DNA of 64,000 bases from an uncultured Eubacteriales bacterium (GCA_934434925.1 CAKSAC010000003.1:1-64000); one strand, 5' to 3'. Positions 8,567-17,470 are shown, counted from the stretch's first letter. Notes: generated by a model not told the origin, from the letters alone. Numbers and translations are program-made.

Positions 8567-10510
8567 ATGAAAAAACCGAACAAAATCCGGACAGCCCCGG
8601 CACACCCGGGACGGCTCCGCTCGTTTTTCGGCCGGGGGATGGAAAAACTCCGCGCATCGCAAATCTATGCCTTTCTCACCGGCCATTCGCGGGAGAACGC
8701 CCTCTGCCCGGCCGGCGAACCGGAAAATGCGCGCCGCATCCGGGAAGAAGAAAGCCGCGCCCGCATTCTCCGGCGGATGGAATGGCTGGGGGAGCGGAAA
8801 TTCCGCCGTTTCTATCTGGCGGCCGGAAACGCCGCTTTGCAAACAAAACTTTCGGTTTATTCGCTTCTTCTGCTCCCTCCGGGCCTTGTTTCGCTCTTCC
8901 GGTACCTGATTCTCCCGCTTTTTGAAAACGACTACACGACCTCGGTCTCCGGCGGAGTCGCCGGCGCGGTCTTTCTCTTCTTTGCGCTGGCCTTTCTTTT
9001 TTCTCCCGCCCCTGTTTTTGCGGTCATCACGCGCGCGCCGCGGCTCTCGCATTTTCTCTTTGAAGTTCTCTCCCTGCCGCGCCCGGACCCTTCCCCTTCT
9101 TTCTCACGTCCGATTCCGGCCGGTGCGTTGCTCCTGCCCGGCGCTTTGCTGGGGGCTGCGTCGTATTTTGTGTCGCCGCTTCTCCTTCTCGGCATTCTGA
9201 CCGCCCTCTTTTATCTGATTCTTACGTTGACCAGCCCGGAGTTTTCCCTGATTTTTCTCGCCTTTTTCTTTCCCTTTTCCGCTCTGCTCCCTTACCCGAT
9301 CCCACTCCTTTGCGCCTTGCTCGGTGTGACCGCTCTCTCTTTCTTCCGCAAATGGCTCTTCGGCAAACGCGGTTTTTCCTTTGAGGCGCTTGATTTGTTT
9401 GTTCTGCTGTTTGCGGCCTTCTGCCTGTTCGGCGGTCTCTTTCCGCTCGGCGTGGGAGCCGACGCAATCCTCCGATCCACGGCCTCTTCTTTTCTCCTTC
9501 TCATCGGTTATTTTCTGGCCGCCAACCTGCTTTCCTCCCCGCGGCTCATGTTTTCTTTTCTCCATGCGCTCTTTTCTTCCGCCACCATCCTCTCCATCCT
9601 CGGCCTCTATCGGTCCGTCACCGCGCTGGCCGCCCCCGACTGGCTCCGCTCGGAAACCGCCGCCTATATCGGCGGGCCTGTCGATTCGATACTCGGAGAT
9701 TCTTCTGTGTTTGCCGCTTATCTATGCCTTTGTATTCCGGTCCTTCTCTCGGTCCTGCCGAACGGAAAAAGCCGGAAATTGCGGCAAATCCCGGCTTTTC
9801 TCCTTCTGTTCGCCGCGCTGATTCTTACCTGGTCGCGCGGAGCATGGATCGGTACGTTCATTGCCCTTTTCTTCTTTATTCTGCTGGTTTCCAGAGCGCG
9901 GGCGAAAATCTTCTTTTTCCTGCTCGTCTTTCTTCCGAACCTTATTTTGTTCGCTCCCGAAACATCGGCGCATCGTATCGCTTCGCTGTTTTCCTTTCTC
10001 GGCAGCGGGGTGGAAGTCTCGGTCTACTACCTTTTTCACGTCTGGCGGGCCAGCCTTTCGCTCTTCGGGGATCATCTGTTCGGTGGTATCGGCGCGTCTT
10101 CTGAGAACTTCCGGCGCGTTTACGCAAATTACGCCGTCAGCGGTGCCGAGACGGCTCTCCATTCACACAATCTCTATTTGCAGATCGGCATAGAGCTGGG
10201 AATCTTTGCGCTCTTCGCTTTTCTTCTCCTTCTGCTTTCTGCTCTCCGGCGCGCCGTTTCTCTTCGCAATCTTCTGCCGGAAGATAAGGTATGCGCCCCG
10301 GGGATCGGCGCTTTTTGCGGCGTCCTCTCCCTGCTTGTTTTCGGGATTACCGACTATGTTTTCTATGATCTGCGCGTTTTCTTCCTTTTCTTTCTCCTTC
10401 TCGGGATTATCACCGCAAACGGGCGCATCGCCCGGGAGGAATACGGAGAAATAACGCAGGAACCGCCGAATATCAGCCACGCCGCAACGGAAATCCCTCT
10501 CCGGAAATGA
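8567..10510 (+). CDS. O-antigen ligase-like polytopic membrane protein
   Basis: 647-residue integral membrane protein. After a basic cytoplasmic N-terminus of about 95 residues it is almost entirely hydrophobic, with roughly a dozen predicted helices. The C-terminal half has Wzy_C/O-antigen ligase hallmarks: an SRGAWIG segment at a membrane border and HSHNLYLQIGIELG in the large external loop before the last helices. Family members polymerise or ligate surface polysaccharides or glycosylate proteins; in a Gram-positive organism a role in wall-polymer or capsule assembly is the reasonable inference, but no other glycan genes adjoin it. The start at 8567 has AGAAAGGAG 5 bases upstream. It probably shares the rimM-trmD transcript. 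Confidence 0.82.
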   Translation: MKKPNKIRTAPAHPGRLRSFFGRGMEKLRASQIYAFLTGHSRENALCPAGEPENARRIREEESRARILRRMEWLGERKFRRFYLAAGNAALQTKLSVYSLLLLPPGLVSLFRYLILPLFENDYTTSVSGGVAGAVFLFFALAFLFSPAPVFAVITRAPRLSHFLFEVLSLPRPDPSPSFSRPIPAGALLLPGALLGAASYFVSPLLLLGILTALFYLILTLTSPEFSLIFLAFFFPFSALLPYPIPLLCALLGVTALSFFRKWLFGKRGFSFEALDLFVLLFAAFCLFGGLFPLGVGADAILRSTASSFLLLIGYFLAANLLSSPRLMFSFLHALFSSATILSILGLYRSVTALAAPDWLRSETAAYIGGPVDSILGDSSVFAAYLCLCIPVLLSVLPNGKSRKLRQIPAFLLLFAALILTWSRGAWIGTFIALFFFILLVSRARAKIFFFLLVFLPNLILFAPETSAHRIASLFSFLGSGVEVSVYYLFHVWRASLSLFGDHLFGGIGASSENFRRVYANYAVSGAETALHSHNLYLQIGIELGIFALFAFLLLLLSALRRAVSLRNLLPEDKVCAPGIGAFCGVLSLLVFGITDYVFYDLRVFFLFFLLLGIITANGRIAREEYGEITQEPPNISHAATEIPLRK

Positions 10511-10602
10511 AGAGAATCGCCCCGCGAAAACCGCCGGATGCCGGCCCTGCCGCAACGCAGTGCCGCCGTGGGGAAGAAATATAGGTTTTTTGACAAAATC
10601 TA

Positions 10603-10631
10603 TTGCTTTTACACGCAATATCTGCTATAAT
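10603..10631 (+). promoter_or_regulatory. Promoter of ptsH
   Basis: TTGCTT at 10603-10608, a 17-bp spacer and TATAAT at 10626-10631, 39 bases before the ATG. A consensus TTGACA at 10590 is too far upstream (30 bp) to pair with this -10. Confidence 0.7.
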
Positions 10632-10670
10632 TCTTTTGAAGGACTGAATATTCACAGAGAGGTGAACCGT

Positions 10671-10934
10671 ATGGTATCTCGCAATGTAACCGTCAAAAAC
10701 AGCCAGGGGTTGCACGCGCGCCCCGCCACTTTCTTTATTCAGAAAGCAAATGCCTATAAATCCTCGGTATGGGTGGAAAAAGGCGATCGGCGCGTAAATG
10801 CCAAAAGCCTTTTGGGCGTTCTCTCCCTCGCGGTCACGCAGGGCATGGAGATTATGCTGATTGCCGATGGGCAGGACGAAACCGGCGCATTGGAAGGTCT
10901 GACGGAACTTTTGGAAAACGGGTTGACCGACTGA
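10671..10934 (+). CDS. ptsH: Phosphocarrier protein HPr
   Basis: Small (87-residue) phosphocarrier of the phosphoenolpyruvate sugar phosphotransferase system, passing phosphate from enzyme I to sugar-specific EIIA. The active site LHARPA places His15 exactly as in the family, and NAKSLLGV places Ser46, the target of HPr kinase in Bacillota, so it could also act in CcpA-dependent catabolite control. The ATG at 10671 follows GAGAGGTG. No ptsI lies next to it; promoter and terminator isolate it as a single-gene unit, an arrangement known in clostridia. Confidence 0.96.
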   Translation: MVSRNVTVKNSQGLHARPATFFIQKANAYKSSVWVEKGDRRVNAKSLLGVLSLAVTQGMEIMLIADGQDETGALEGLTELLENGLTD

Positions 10935-10972
10935 CGCCGGGGGGTTTCTCCGCCGATCGGGAAGGCTCCCGC

Positions 10973-11007
10973 AAACGGCGGCACCGCGGTGCCGCCGTTT
11001 CTCTTTT
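10973..11007 (+). terminator. Terminator after ptsH
   Basis: A 13-bp perfect GC-rich stem (AAACGGCGGCACC/GGTGCCGCCGTTT, arms 10973-10985 and 10988-11000) with CTCTTTT following. Confidence 0.9.
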
Positions 11008-11063
11008 CCGCACGGCCCGACGAGATACGAAGCACCCACCAAATGCCGAAAAAAGGAGCCATG

Positions 11064-12899
11064 ATGACAGAAGAATTCCTTCTTTCCCTGCGCCGTCAGG
11101 CGGCCGATTTGCCCGACGAACCGGGGGTATATATCATGAAAGACAAAAACGGCGCTATCCTGTACGTCGGCAAATCACGACGGCTCCGTTATCGGGTAGG
11201 CAGTTATTTTGTCGGTACGCATACCCTGAAAACCGAGCGCATGCTCAACCGGGTGGCGGCTTTTGATACGATCCTCTGCCACACCGAAATGGAGGCTCTT
11301 TCGCTTGAAAACATTCTCATCAAAAAGCACGCCCCTCCCTATAATATCCGGCTGAAAGACGCAAAATCCTATCCGTATATCAAAATCACGAAGGAAGCTT
11401 ATCCGCGCCTTGTCGTCACGCGCGAACGAAAGGAAGACGGCAGTTATTTCGGCCCCTATACCGGCATGAGCGATGCCTACGCGGCCGCAGAAGCCGTCAG
11501 CCGCGTTTTCCGCCTGCCGACCTGCCGCCGGAATTTCCCGAAAGATACCGGTCGCGGCCGCCCCTGTCTGTACGCCGACCTGGGCCACTGCATGGCACTC
11601 TGCCGTTCTCTGCCCCCCGCAGAGGAATATGCGGCGATCATGCGGGATGTGCGACGGGTTCTTGACGGGCATATCGGAGCCACTGTCTCCGCAATCGAAG
11701 AAAAAATGCGGATAGCGGCCGAAGAGGAGCGCTTTGAGGAAGCCGCCCGCCTGCGGAACAGCGCCGCCGCTCTGCGCAAACTGCGCGGGAAACAGCGCGT
11801 TGTCTCTTCTCCTTCCGTATCGTTGGATGCCGTCGCCCTGCACACGGGAGATACGGCCTCGGTTCTCTCCCTGCTTTCCGTCCGGGAAGGAATGCTGAGC
11901 AGCAAACGCGATTTTCTGTTCTCGGCTGACGCGCTGACCGATCCCGGCACCCTTTTCACCTTTCTCGGGGAGGTTTACGAGACCGGATGCATTCCCCGCC
12001 TGCTCCTGCTGGATTTCCCCGCAGAAAACGATGAAATCACGGAATTCGCGGATTCACTCGCCGCTTCGGCAGGGCATCGTGTGGAAATCGTGATACCCAA
12101 ACGGGGAGAAAAAAAGAAGATTTGCGAAATGGCGGCGGCCAACGCCCGCCACCGCTATGAACGGCACAGAGCGGAAGAAGAACGCGATGAAAAAAACTGT
12201 GTTCGGCTGGCTTCTCTGCTGGGTCTGGAAGTCGTTCCGGAACGGATAGAAGCCTACGATATTTCAGAATGGGGGAACGAATATATCACCGCCTCCATGG
12301 TCGTTGCGCGTTCCGGCCGGATGCGCCCCTCGGAATATTGCCTGTTTCGCATCCGCACGACCGACGGCATGGACGATTACGCCGCTATGCGGGCGGCGAT
12401 TGCGCGCCGCGCTGTCCATATCGGAACCGACTCGCGTTCGCTCGGGGATGCGCCCGACCTGATTCTCACGGACGGCGGCCGGGGACAGGTACACGTCGCC
12501 ATGGAGGCGTTATCGCAGGCCGGGCTTGATATTCCGGTCTTCGGTATGGTCAAAGACGATTACCACAAGACCCGCGCGCTCACGGACGGAGAAGGAGAAA
12601 TCAGCATCGCGCAGGATCGCGGCTTGTATAGTTTTATTTACAAAATCCAGGAAGAGGCGCACCGGTTTGCCGTTAAAAGCGTGCAGGCCGCCAAACGAAA
12701 GTCTCTGCGCCATTCGGAACTGGAAGAAATCCCGGGTATCGGGCCGAAAAAGGCAAAGTTGCTTCTCTCGCACTTCGGCAGTCTGGCAAAGATCCGGGAG
12801 CTGAGCCGGGACGAGCTGCATGCACTCCCCGGGATCAGCGTCGCGGATGCAGAAAGTATCCGACGTTATTTTACGAAGAAAAAGGAGAAAAAGACATGA
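11064..12899 (+). CDS. uvrC: Excinuclease ABC subunit C
   Basis: Nuclease subunit of the UvrABC nucleotide-excision repair complex, making the 3' and 5' incisions around DNA damage. The 611-residue protein has the GIY-YIG domain at the N-terminus (GVYIMKDKNGAILYVGK near residue 20), a UVR motif rich in Glu and Arg near 210-245 for UvrB contact, the RNase H-like domain (YDISEWGNEY and LILTDGGRGQ) and C-terminal helix-hairpin-helix repeats (IPGIGPKKAKLL and LPGIS). Two ATGs stand in tandem; the second (11064) is better spaced from AAAGGAG. Its stop overlaps rsmD by 4 bases, so uvrC-rsmD-coaD form an operon. Confidence 0.96.
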   Translation: MTEEFLLSLRRQAADLPDEPGVYIMKDKNGAILYVGKSRRLRYRVGSYFVGTHTLKTERMLNRVAAFDTILCHTEMEALSLENILIKKHAPPYNIRLKDAKSYPYIKITKEAYPRLVVTRERKEDGSYFGPYTGMSDAYAAAEAVSRVFRLPTCRRNFPKDTGRGRPCLYADLGHCMALCRSLPPAEEYAAIMRDVRRVLDGHIGATVSAIEEKMRIAAEEERFEEAARLRNSAAALRKLRGKQRVVSSPSVSLDAVALHTGDTASVLSLLSVREGMLSSKRDFLFSADALTDPGTLFTFLGEVYETGCIPRLLLLDFPAENDEITEFADSLAASAGHRVEIVIPKRGEKKKICEMAAANARHRYERHRAEEERDEKNCVRLASLLGLEVVPERIEAYDISEWGNEYITASMVVARSGRMRPSEYCLFRIRTTDGMDDYAAMRAAIARRAVHIGTDSRSLGDAPDLILTDGGRGQVHVAMEALSQAGLDIPVFGMVKDDYHKTRALTDGEGEISIAQDRGLYSFIYKIQEEAHRFAVKSVQAAKRKSLRHSELEEIPGIGPKKAKLLLSHFGSLAKIRELSRDELHALPGISVADAESIRRYFTKKKEKKT

Positions 12900-13459
12900 T
12901 GCGCATTATCACGGGGAGCGCCCGCGGCATCCGCCTTTCCACACCGGAAGGAAACGAGACGAGGCCGACCAGCGAACGGGTCAAAGCCGCCATCTTTTCT
13001 TCTCTCCAATTCATGCTGGAAGGGCGGCGCGTCCTCGATTTGTTTGCCGGGTGCGGTCAGCTTGGGTTGGAAGCGCTCTCCCGCGGGGCGATTTCCGCCA
13101 CCTTTACCGACGCTTCGCAAACCGCCATTGCCATCTCCAAAGAGAACGCCATCCGCACCGGATTCTTTGAAAAATCGCATTTCCTGTGCAGTGATTACCG
13201 GAATGTCATCCGCAAGTATGCGGGGCGGGAAGAATATGACCTGATTTTTCTCGACCCGCCCTACGACCTGCACGCCGCGGGCGACGCGCTTCTGCGGATT
13301 TTACGGGCGGGGCTGGCTTCGCCGGGATGCCTCATTGTGACCGAAAGCGGCGAAGAAGAGCTTCTTGCGCCCGACGCGCCGGAATTTGCGCGCCTTCGCC
13401 TTCTGAAAGCGGCGCGTTACTCGGTCAGCCATATCCGCATTTACGAGGTCCTGTCATGA
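12896..13459 (+). CDS. rsmD: 16S rRNA (guanine(966)-N2)-methyltransferase
   Basis: Class I SAM-dependent methyltransferase of 187 residues that modifies G966 in helix 31 of 16S rRNA. It has the typical start MRIITGSARG, RPTSERVKAAIFSSL, the SAM loop VLDLFAGCGQLGLEALSRGA and the catalytic FLDPPYD. Start and stop are both in ATGA overlaps with its neighbours uvrC and coaD. The rsmD-coaD pairing is common across Bacillota. Confidence 0.95.
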   Translation: MMRIITGSARGIRLSTPEGNETRPTSERVKAAIFSSLQFMLEGRRVLDLFAGCGQLGLEALSRGAISATFTDASQTAIAISKENAIRTGFFEKSHFLCSDYRNVIRKYAGREEYDLIFLDPPYDLHAAGDALLRILRAGLASPGCLIVTESGEEELLAPDAPEFARLRLLKAARYSVSHIRIYEVLS

Positions 13460-13965
13460 AAGCGCTGATTCCCGGCAGTTATGACCCCTGCACACGCGGC
13501 CATCTTGACCTGATTGCCCGTGCCGCCGCCCTGTATGACGAAGTCGTGGTTGCCGTTTTCATCAATCCCGAAAAAACCGGCCTCTTCCCTTTTGAAAAAC
13601 GGATGGAATTTTTGCGCTTGGCGACCGCCTCCCTGCCGAACGTGACCGTAACATTCTCAAACGGCATGGTGGCCGATTATGCCAGAGAAAACGCCATCGG
13701 AAAAATCGTGAAGGGGTACCGGAACGACCGCGACCTGCAATACGAAAAAGAAATGGCGGCATATAATCTCGCGCACAGCGGGGTAAAGACCGAACTGCTG
13801 CCCACCGCGCCGGAATATGCCGCCGTCAGCTCTACGGCGGTGCGCGAAGCGCTTGCGGCCGGGCGGGAGATCGCGTCTCTCGTTCCCCCGGGGATTGTCG
13901 AAGCGGTCCGCTCCGCCTACGAAACGCAAAAAAGGGCCGCCTGCCCGCACCCGATCCAAGGGTAG
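13456..13965 (+). CDS. coaD: Phosphopantetheine adenylyltransferase
   Basis: Penultimate enzyme of coenzyme A synthesis: 4'-phosphopantetheine plus ATP gives dephospho-CoA and pyrophosphate. The nucleotidyltransferase signature is present as GSYDPCTRGH, with the (T/H)xGH motif at residues 13-16, and YAAVSSTAVREA provides the second ATP-binding motif. At 169 residues it is slightly longer than usual because the last dozen or so residues run into a duplicated 18-bp DNA segment that contains the stop codon. It overlaps rsmD by 4 bases. Confidence 0.96.
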   Translation: MKALIPGSYDPCTRGHLDLIARAAALYDEVVVAVFINPEKTGLFPFEKRMEFLRLATASLPNVTVTFSNGMVADYARENAIGKIVKGYRNDRDLQYEKEMAAYNLAHSGVKTELLPTAPEYAAVSSTAVREALAAGREIASLVPPGIVEAVRSAYETQKRAACPHPIQG

Positions 13966-13982
13966 CACCCGATCCAAGGGTA
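13947..13982. repeat. 18-bp tandem duplication across the coaD stop codon
   Basis: GCACCCGATCCAAGGGTA occurs at 13947-13964 and, identically and without gap, at 13965-13982. The coaD TAG stop (13963-13965) spans the junction. Confidence 0.97.
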
Positions 13983-13999
13983 GCGAAACTATACGCCCC

Positions 14000-14028
14000 T
14001 TGCAATCGGCGCGCCGGTGTGCTACAAT
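14000..14028 (+). promoter_or_regulatory. Promoter of the NUDIX hydrolase
   Basis: TTGCAA at 14000-14005, a 17-bp spacer and TACAAT at 14023-14028, about 70 bases before the ATG at 14099. Confidence 0.75.
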
Positions 14029-14098
14029 ACAAAAGACGAAATATTCCGGTTCGCGGTCGCGCCTTCCGGTATTTGCAAGCCAGTCAAAGGAGATAGGC

Positions 14099-14668
14099 AT
14101 GAAAAGTCAGAAAGAAGACCGGAGTTTAGAGGAAACCTTCCTCCGCCGCGAAGAAATCTTTGACGGAAAGATCGTGCATCTGGTCCGCGATACCGTCCTG
14201 TTGCCGAACAAACATACCGCGACCCGCGAAGTAGTTCTTCACCTCGGCGCGGTGGTGATTGTTCCGCTTTTTCCCGACGGAAGCGTGTTGATGGAACGCC
14301 AGTACCGCTACGCACAGGGCCGCATCATGTATGAACTCCCCGCCGGGAAACTCGACAGCGCCGGGGAAGACCCGCGCGAGGCCGCAATCCGCGAACTCCG
14401 GGAGGAAACCGGCCTGCAAGCCGGAAAAATGACTTCACTTGGTTCCTATATTCCGTCGCCTGCCGTCCTCGGCGAACGGCTCGGCGTTTTTCTGGCCGAG
14501 GATATGACGGAGGGAAAAAACCGTCTTGACCCGGACGAATTCCTGTATACCGAACGGCGCCCCCTCGATGAACTGGTGGATGAAGTCCTGCGCGGAGAAA
14601 TTGAAGACGGAAAAACACAGGCCGCTCTGCTCCGCGTCTATCTTCTGAAACAACGCGGCCTGCTCTGA
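14099..14668 (+). CDS. NUDIX hydrolase, ADP-ribose pyrophosphatase-like
   Basis: 189-residue NUDIX enzyme, probably hydrolysing ADP-ribose or related nucleoside diphosphosugars to AMP and a sugar phosphate. The NUDIX box runs from Gly83 to about residue 105 (PAGKLDSAGEDPREAAIREL, then REETG) with the metal-binding Glu residues at 99, 102 and 103. The N-terminal strand region and the ERQYRYAQGRIMYELPAG lead-in match the ADP-ribose pyrophosphatase subgroup (NudF-like). The ATG at 14099 has AAAGGAG 8 bases upstream. Confidence 0.9.
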   Translation: MKSQKEDRSLEETFLRREEIFDGKIVHLVRDTVLLPNKHTATREVVLHLGAVVIVPLFPDGSVLMERQYRYAQGRIMYELPAGKLDSAGEDPREAAIRELREETGLQAGKMTSLGSYIPSPAVLGERLGVFLAEDMTEGKNRLDPDEFLYTERRPLDELVDEVLRGEIEDGKTQAALLRVYLLKQRGLL

Positions 14669-14689
14669 GTTTTCCGTGCGGAGCGGCGG

Positions 14690-14729
14690 CAATTGTTCCG
14701 TCTTTTCGCCAATTGTTCCGTCTTTTTCG
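14690..14729. repeat. 20-bp tandem repeat between NUDIX and PHP genes
   Basis: CAATTGTTCCGTCTTTT begins at 14690 and again at 14710, a 20-bp period, immediately after the NUDIX gene. No clear terminator stem is visible here. Confidence 0.85.
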
Positions 14730-14772
14730 GCGGCAGAGCCGCCCGCAACCCAAAAGCATGAAGGAGTTCCGG

Positions 14773-15780
14773 ATGAGAGAATATCTTTTGCCCGCCGGCG
14801 GGCAATTCTACAAAGCCAATCTGCACGCTCACAGCACCGTCTCGGACGGGGCGGCAACGCCCGAAGAGATACGGGACGCTTATCGCGCCGCCGGGTATTC
14901 CGTGGTGGCGTTTACCGACCATGAAGTCATGGTGGACCACAGTGAACTTTCCGGGCCGGATTTTCTGGCGCTCCGGGGATATGAAATCCGGGTGGATGAC
15001 CGCACCGATCGTTATGAGACCCGCAAGACCTACCACATCGGGTTGATTGCCCGTTCGCCGGACATCACGCACCAGGTCTTTTTCAATCCGCGCGGCCATT
15101 TCACAAAAAACGCGGCCGCTTATGCGTCCTCGGTACTTTGCCGCGAACCGGTCTACCAGTACACCTATTCTCCGATGTTCATCAACCGGCTGTTGCGTGC
15201 GGCGCGCGCGGAAGGCTTTCTCCCGATCTACAACCACCCGCACTGGTCGCTCCACACGGAGGAGGATTATCTGCCGCTGGAAGGGCTTTTCGGGATCGAA
15301 GTCGTGAACGCGACCTGCTCGGCTCTGCGCGCGTCGGCCGATACGGGGAGCGATATTTATGAGCGGATGCTCCGCGCCGGAAAGACCTCGCTGATTCCGC
15401 TTGCAACCGACGATAATCATAACGCCGACGGTTTCTCCGGACCGAAGAGCGATTCCTTTATCGCCTTCACCATGATTAAAGCCCCCTCGCTCCGCTACGG
15501 CGATATCATAGAAGCGCTTGAATCCGGAGATTGTTACGCATCTGCGGGGCCGCTGATCCACGCCCTCTTCCGGGACGGGGAAACGCTGACCGTGGAAACC
15601 TCCCCTGTCCGCGAGATTCTTTTGCTGACCGACGGACGCGACGGCATTCGCCGCACCGATGTCCGCCCGCTGACCGGCGCTTCTTTCCGGATCCCGGACG
15701 GATGTGCCTGGTTCCGTCTGGAAATGGCGGACGAGGCCGGCCGCCGCGCCTTTACCCGCGCTTATTTGGCAGCCCTTTGA
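14773..15780 (+). CDS. PHP-domain metal-dependent phosphoesterase
   Basis: 335-residue protein of the polymerase-and-histidinol-phosphatase (PHP) superfamily, which hydrolyses phosphoesters with a trinuclear metal site. Metal-ligand motifs visible are HAH (18-20), TDH (48-50), a YNHPHWS segment mid-protein and TDDNHN further on. The enzyme resembles stand-alone bacterial PHP phosphoesterases rather than HisK or DNA polymerase III; the physiological substrate is unknown. The start at 14773 is preferred over an ATG twelve nucleotides upstream because AAGGAG lies between them. It ends at a convergent boundary with aspS. Confidence 0.83.
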   Translation: MREYLLPAGGQFYKANLHAHSTVSDGAATPEEIRDAYRAAGYSVVAFTDHEVMVDHSELSGPDFLALRGYEIRVDDRTDRYETRKTYHIGLIARSPDITHQVFFNPRGHFTKNAAAYASSVLCREPVYQYTYSPMFINRLLRAARAEGFLPIYNHPHWSLHTEEDYLPLEGLFGIEVVNATCSALRASADTGSDIYERMLRAGKTSLIPLATDDNHNADGFSGPKSDSFIAFTMIKAPSLRYGDIIEALESGDCYASAGPLIHALFRDGETLTVETSPVREILLLTDGRDGIRRTDVRPLTGASFRIPDGCAWFRLEMADEAGRRAFTRAYLAAL

Positions 15781-15898
15781 CGCCTGTCTTCCCGGACAGA
15801 ATACGAAAAACCGCCGGCGAAGCAAAAACCAAAAAACAGCGAAAACAGCGTGTAAAAAAAGAAAAACCAAAACCGGCGAAAAGGAAAAAACAAGCCGA

Positions 15899-15978
15899 AA
15901 AAAAAGCCGCCCTGTTTGAAATGCACCCGAAGTTCGGATAAAACGATGGAGATGCATTTCGGTTGGGGCGGCTTTTTT
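15899..15978. terminator. Bidirectional terminator between PHP gene and aspS
   Basis: A long inverted repeat: AAAAAAGCCGCCC (15900-15912) pairs with GGGCGGCTTTTTT (15966-15978), with an inner GAAATGCA/TGCATTTC pair. A-tract on one side and T-tract on the other make it usable by both converging transcripts. The preceding 15781-15898 stretch is lysine-codon-like and A-rich but has no supported gene. Confidence 0.8.
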
Positions 15979-16038
15979 CAAAGAATGCGGCGGCCGGACG
16001 GCCGGGGAAAGGAAAAAATCTGCTTTCCCTGCGGCATC

Positions 16039-17328
16039 TCAAGGGTTCAGTCTGTTCGGACCGCGGAAGAGGAACATGGCCTCCTTGATCGGCAGGCCGG
16101 TCAGAAGCATGGTCAGACGATCGACCCCCAGCCCGAACCCGCCGTGCGGAGGGCAACCGTACCGGAAAAATTCCAGATAGAAGCGGACATCCTCGCCAAG
16201 TCCTTTTTCTTCGGCCTGTTTTTTCAGAATTTCATATCGGTGTTCCCGTTGAGCGCCTGTCGTGATCTCGACTCCGCGCCAGATGAGGTCATATCCCTGC
16301 GGCACGCCGTTTTCGTCACGCATGTGATAGAACGCGCGTTTTTCCGCGGAATAGTCGGTGATAAAGAGAAATTCATGGTCGAATTTCTCCCGGGCCAGCC
16401 GGGCGGTCAGCCGTTCGGCATCGGTCGTAAGATCCCCTGCCTCGGAGGCCGGGCATTCATAGCCGTAACGTTCGCGCAGTTCGGCGTATACTTCCGAAAG
16501 TTTCATCCGCGGGAAGGGCTTTGTCGGAACCACGACCGGCAGGCCGAAAAGTTCTTCGACTTTTTCGCCGTATTCCTCTTTGACCCGACCGAGCGCATAG
16601 GTAAGCAGGTCCTCTTCCATTTTCATCACGTCTTCAAAAGACGAGATATAACTGAATTCCAGGTCAAATCCGGTGAATTCGGTAGTATGTTTGTTGGTAA
16701 AGGATTTTTCGGCGCGGAAGACGGGGCCTGTCTCAAAAATCCGCTCAAAACCGGCGGCCATCGCCATCTGTTTGTAAAACTGCGGGCTTTGCGCAAGATA
16801 CGCTTTCCGGTCAAAATACTTCAGCTCAAACACATCGGCTCCGCTCTCGCTGGCCGCGCCGATCAGCTTCGGCGTATGAATCTCCGTGAAATGGTTTTCC
16901 AGCAGATATTGCCGCATAGCCGCCACAAAGCAGGTCTGCACGCGGAACATCAGGAGATTCTTTTCGGTGCGGAGATCGATCCAGCGATAGTCGAGACGCG
17001 TGTCGATATTGGCGTCCGGCCCGAACGGGATTACATCGGCGACCGACTCCGCCGTCATCGTCTCGGGAATCATTTCGCGGCCGCCGAGTTTGACATATTC
17101 GTTCTCCGTGACGGTTCCCGTCGCCGTGATAACCGACTCAAGCGTCAGCGTGTCCACAATGGCCGCCAGTTCCGGATACTTCTCTTTTTCGATCGTCAGT
17201 TGCAGTTTTCCGGTCACATCGCGCACCACCAGAAAGGCCATGGTGCGTTTATTGCGCAGATTTTCGATAAACCCGCTGATTTTACAGGGGGTACCCGGGA
17301 TGATGTCCTTGATATAGGTACGTTCCAT
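16039..17328 (-). CDS. aspS: Aspartate--tRNA ligase, archaeal/eukaryotic type
   Basis: Class IIb aminoacyl-tRNA synthetase charging tRNA-Asp and possibly tRNA-Asn. At 429 residues it lacks the roughly 100-residue GAD insertion of standard bacterial AspRS (about 590 residues) and aligns by motif with archaeal AspRS: an N-terminal OB-fold anticodon domain (GFIENLRNKRTMAFLVVRD), then GASESGADVFELKYF-like text, AYLAQSPQFYKQM, EFTGFDLEF, and the motif 3 region GFGLGVDRLTMLLTG. AsnRS is less likely because the EFTGFDLE context is of AspRS type. Such enzymes are often non-discriminating and feed the GatCAB amidotransferase; no gat genes are in the window. GGAGG lies 5 bases before the ATG, and it has its own promoter. 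Confidence 0.9.
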   Translation of the reverse strand: MERTYIKDIIPGTPCKISGFIENLRNKRTMAFLVVRDVTGKLQLTIEKEKYPELAAIVDTLTLESVITATGTVTENEYVKLGGREMIPETMTAESVADVIPFGPDANIDTRLDYRWIDLRTEKNLLMFRVQTCFVAAMRQYLLENHFTEIHTPKLIGAASESGADVFELKYFDRKAYLAQSPQFYKQMAMAAGFERIFETGPVFRAEKSFTNKHTTEFTGFDLEFSYISSFEDVMKMEEDLLTYALGRVKEEYGEKVEELFGLPVVVPTKPFPRMKLSEVYAELRERYGYECPASEAGDLTTDAERLTARLAREKFDHEFLFITDYSAEKRAFYHMRDENGVPQGYDLIWRGVEITTGAQREHRYEILKKQAEEKGLGEDVRFYLEFFRYGCPPHGGFGLGVDRLTMLLTGLPIKEAMFLFRGPNRLNP

Positions 17329-17421
17329 TTTTTCCTCCGAGATTTCTGTCTTTTCTTTTTATACCCCGCGGTGAAGGAGCCGAGCGTCTTTCCCCCGGGC
17401 AGAATGTCCGAATACTTTTCT

Positions 17422-17450
17422 ATTGTAGCCTTTTTTCCTCATAAAATCAA
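17422..17450 (-). promoter_or_regulatory. Promoter of aspS
   Basis: Minus-strand TTGATT (17450-17445), 17-bp spacer, TACAAT (17427-17422), about 94 bases before the ATG. No T-box-like conserved leader is apparent. Confidence 0.75.
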
Positions 17451-17470
17451 GAGGGGATGCCCGGATTTTC

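Noticed and set aside
17329..17470. Possible T-box leader upstream of aspS
   Set aside because: The transcribed leader is about 85 bases, too short for a T-box, and shows no specifier or antiterminator pattern.
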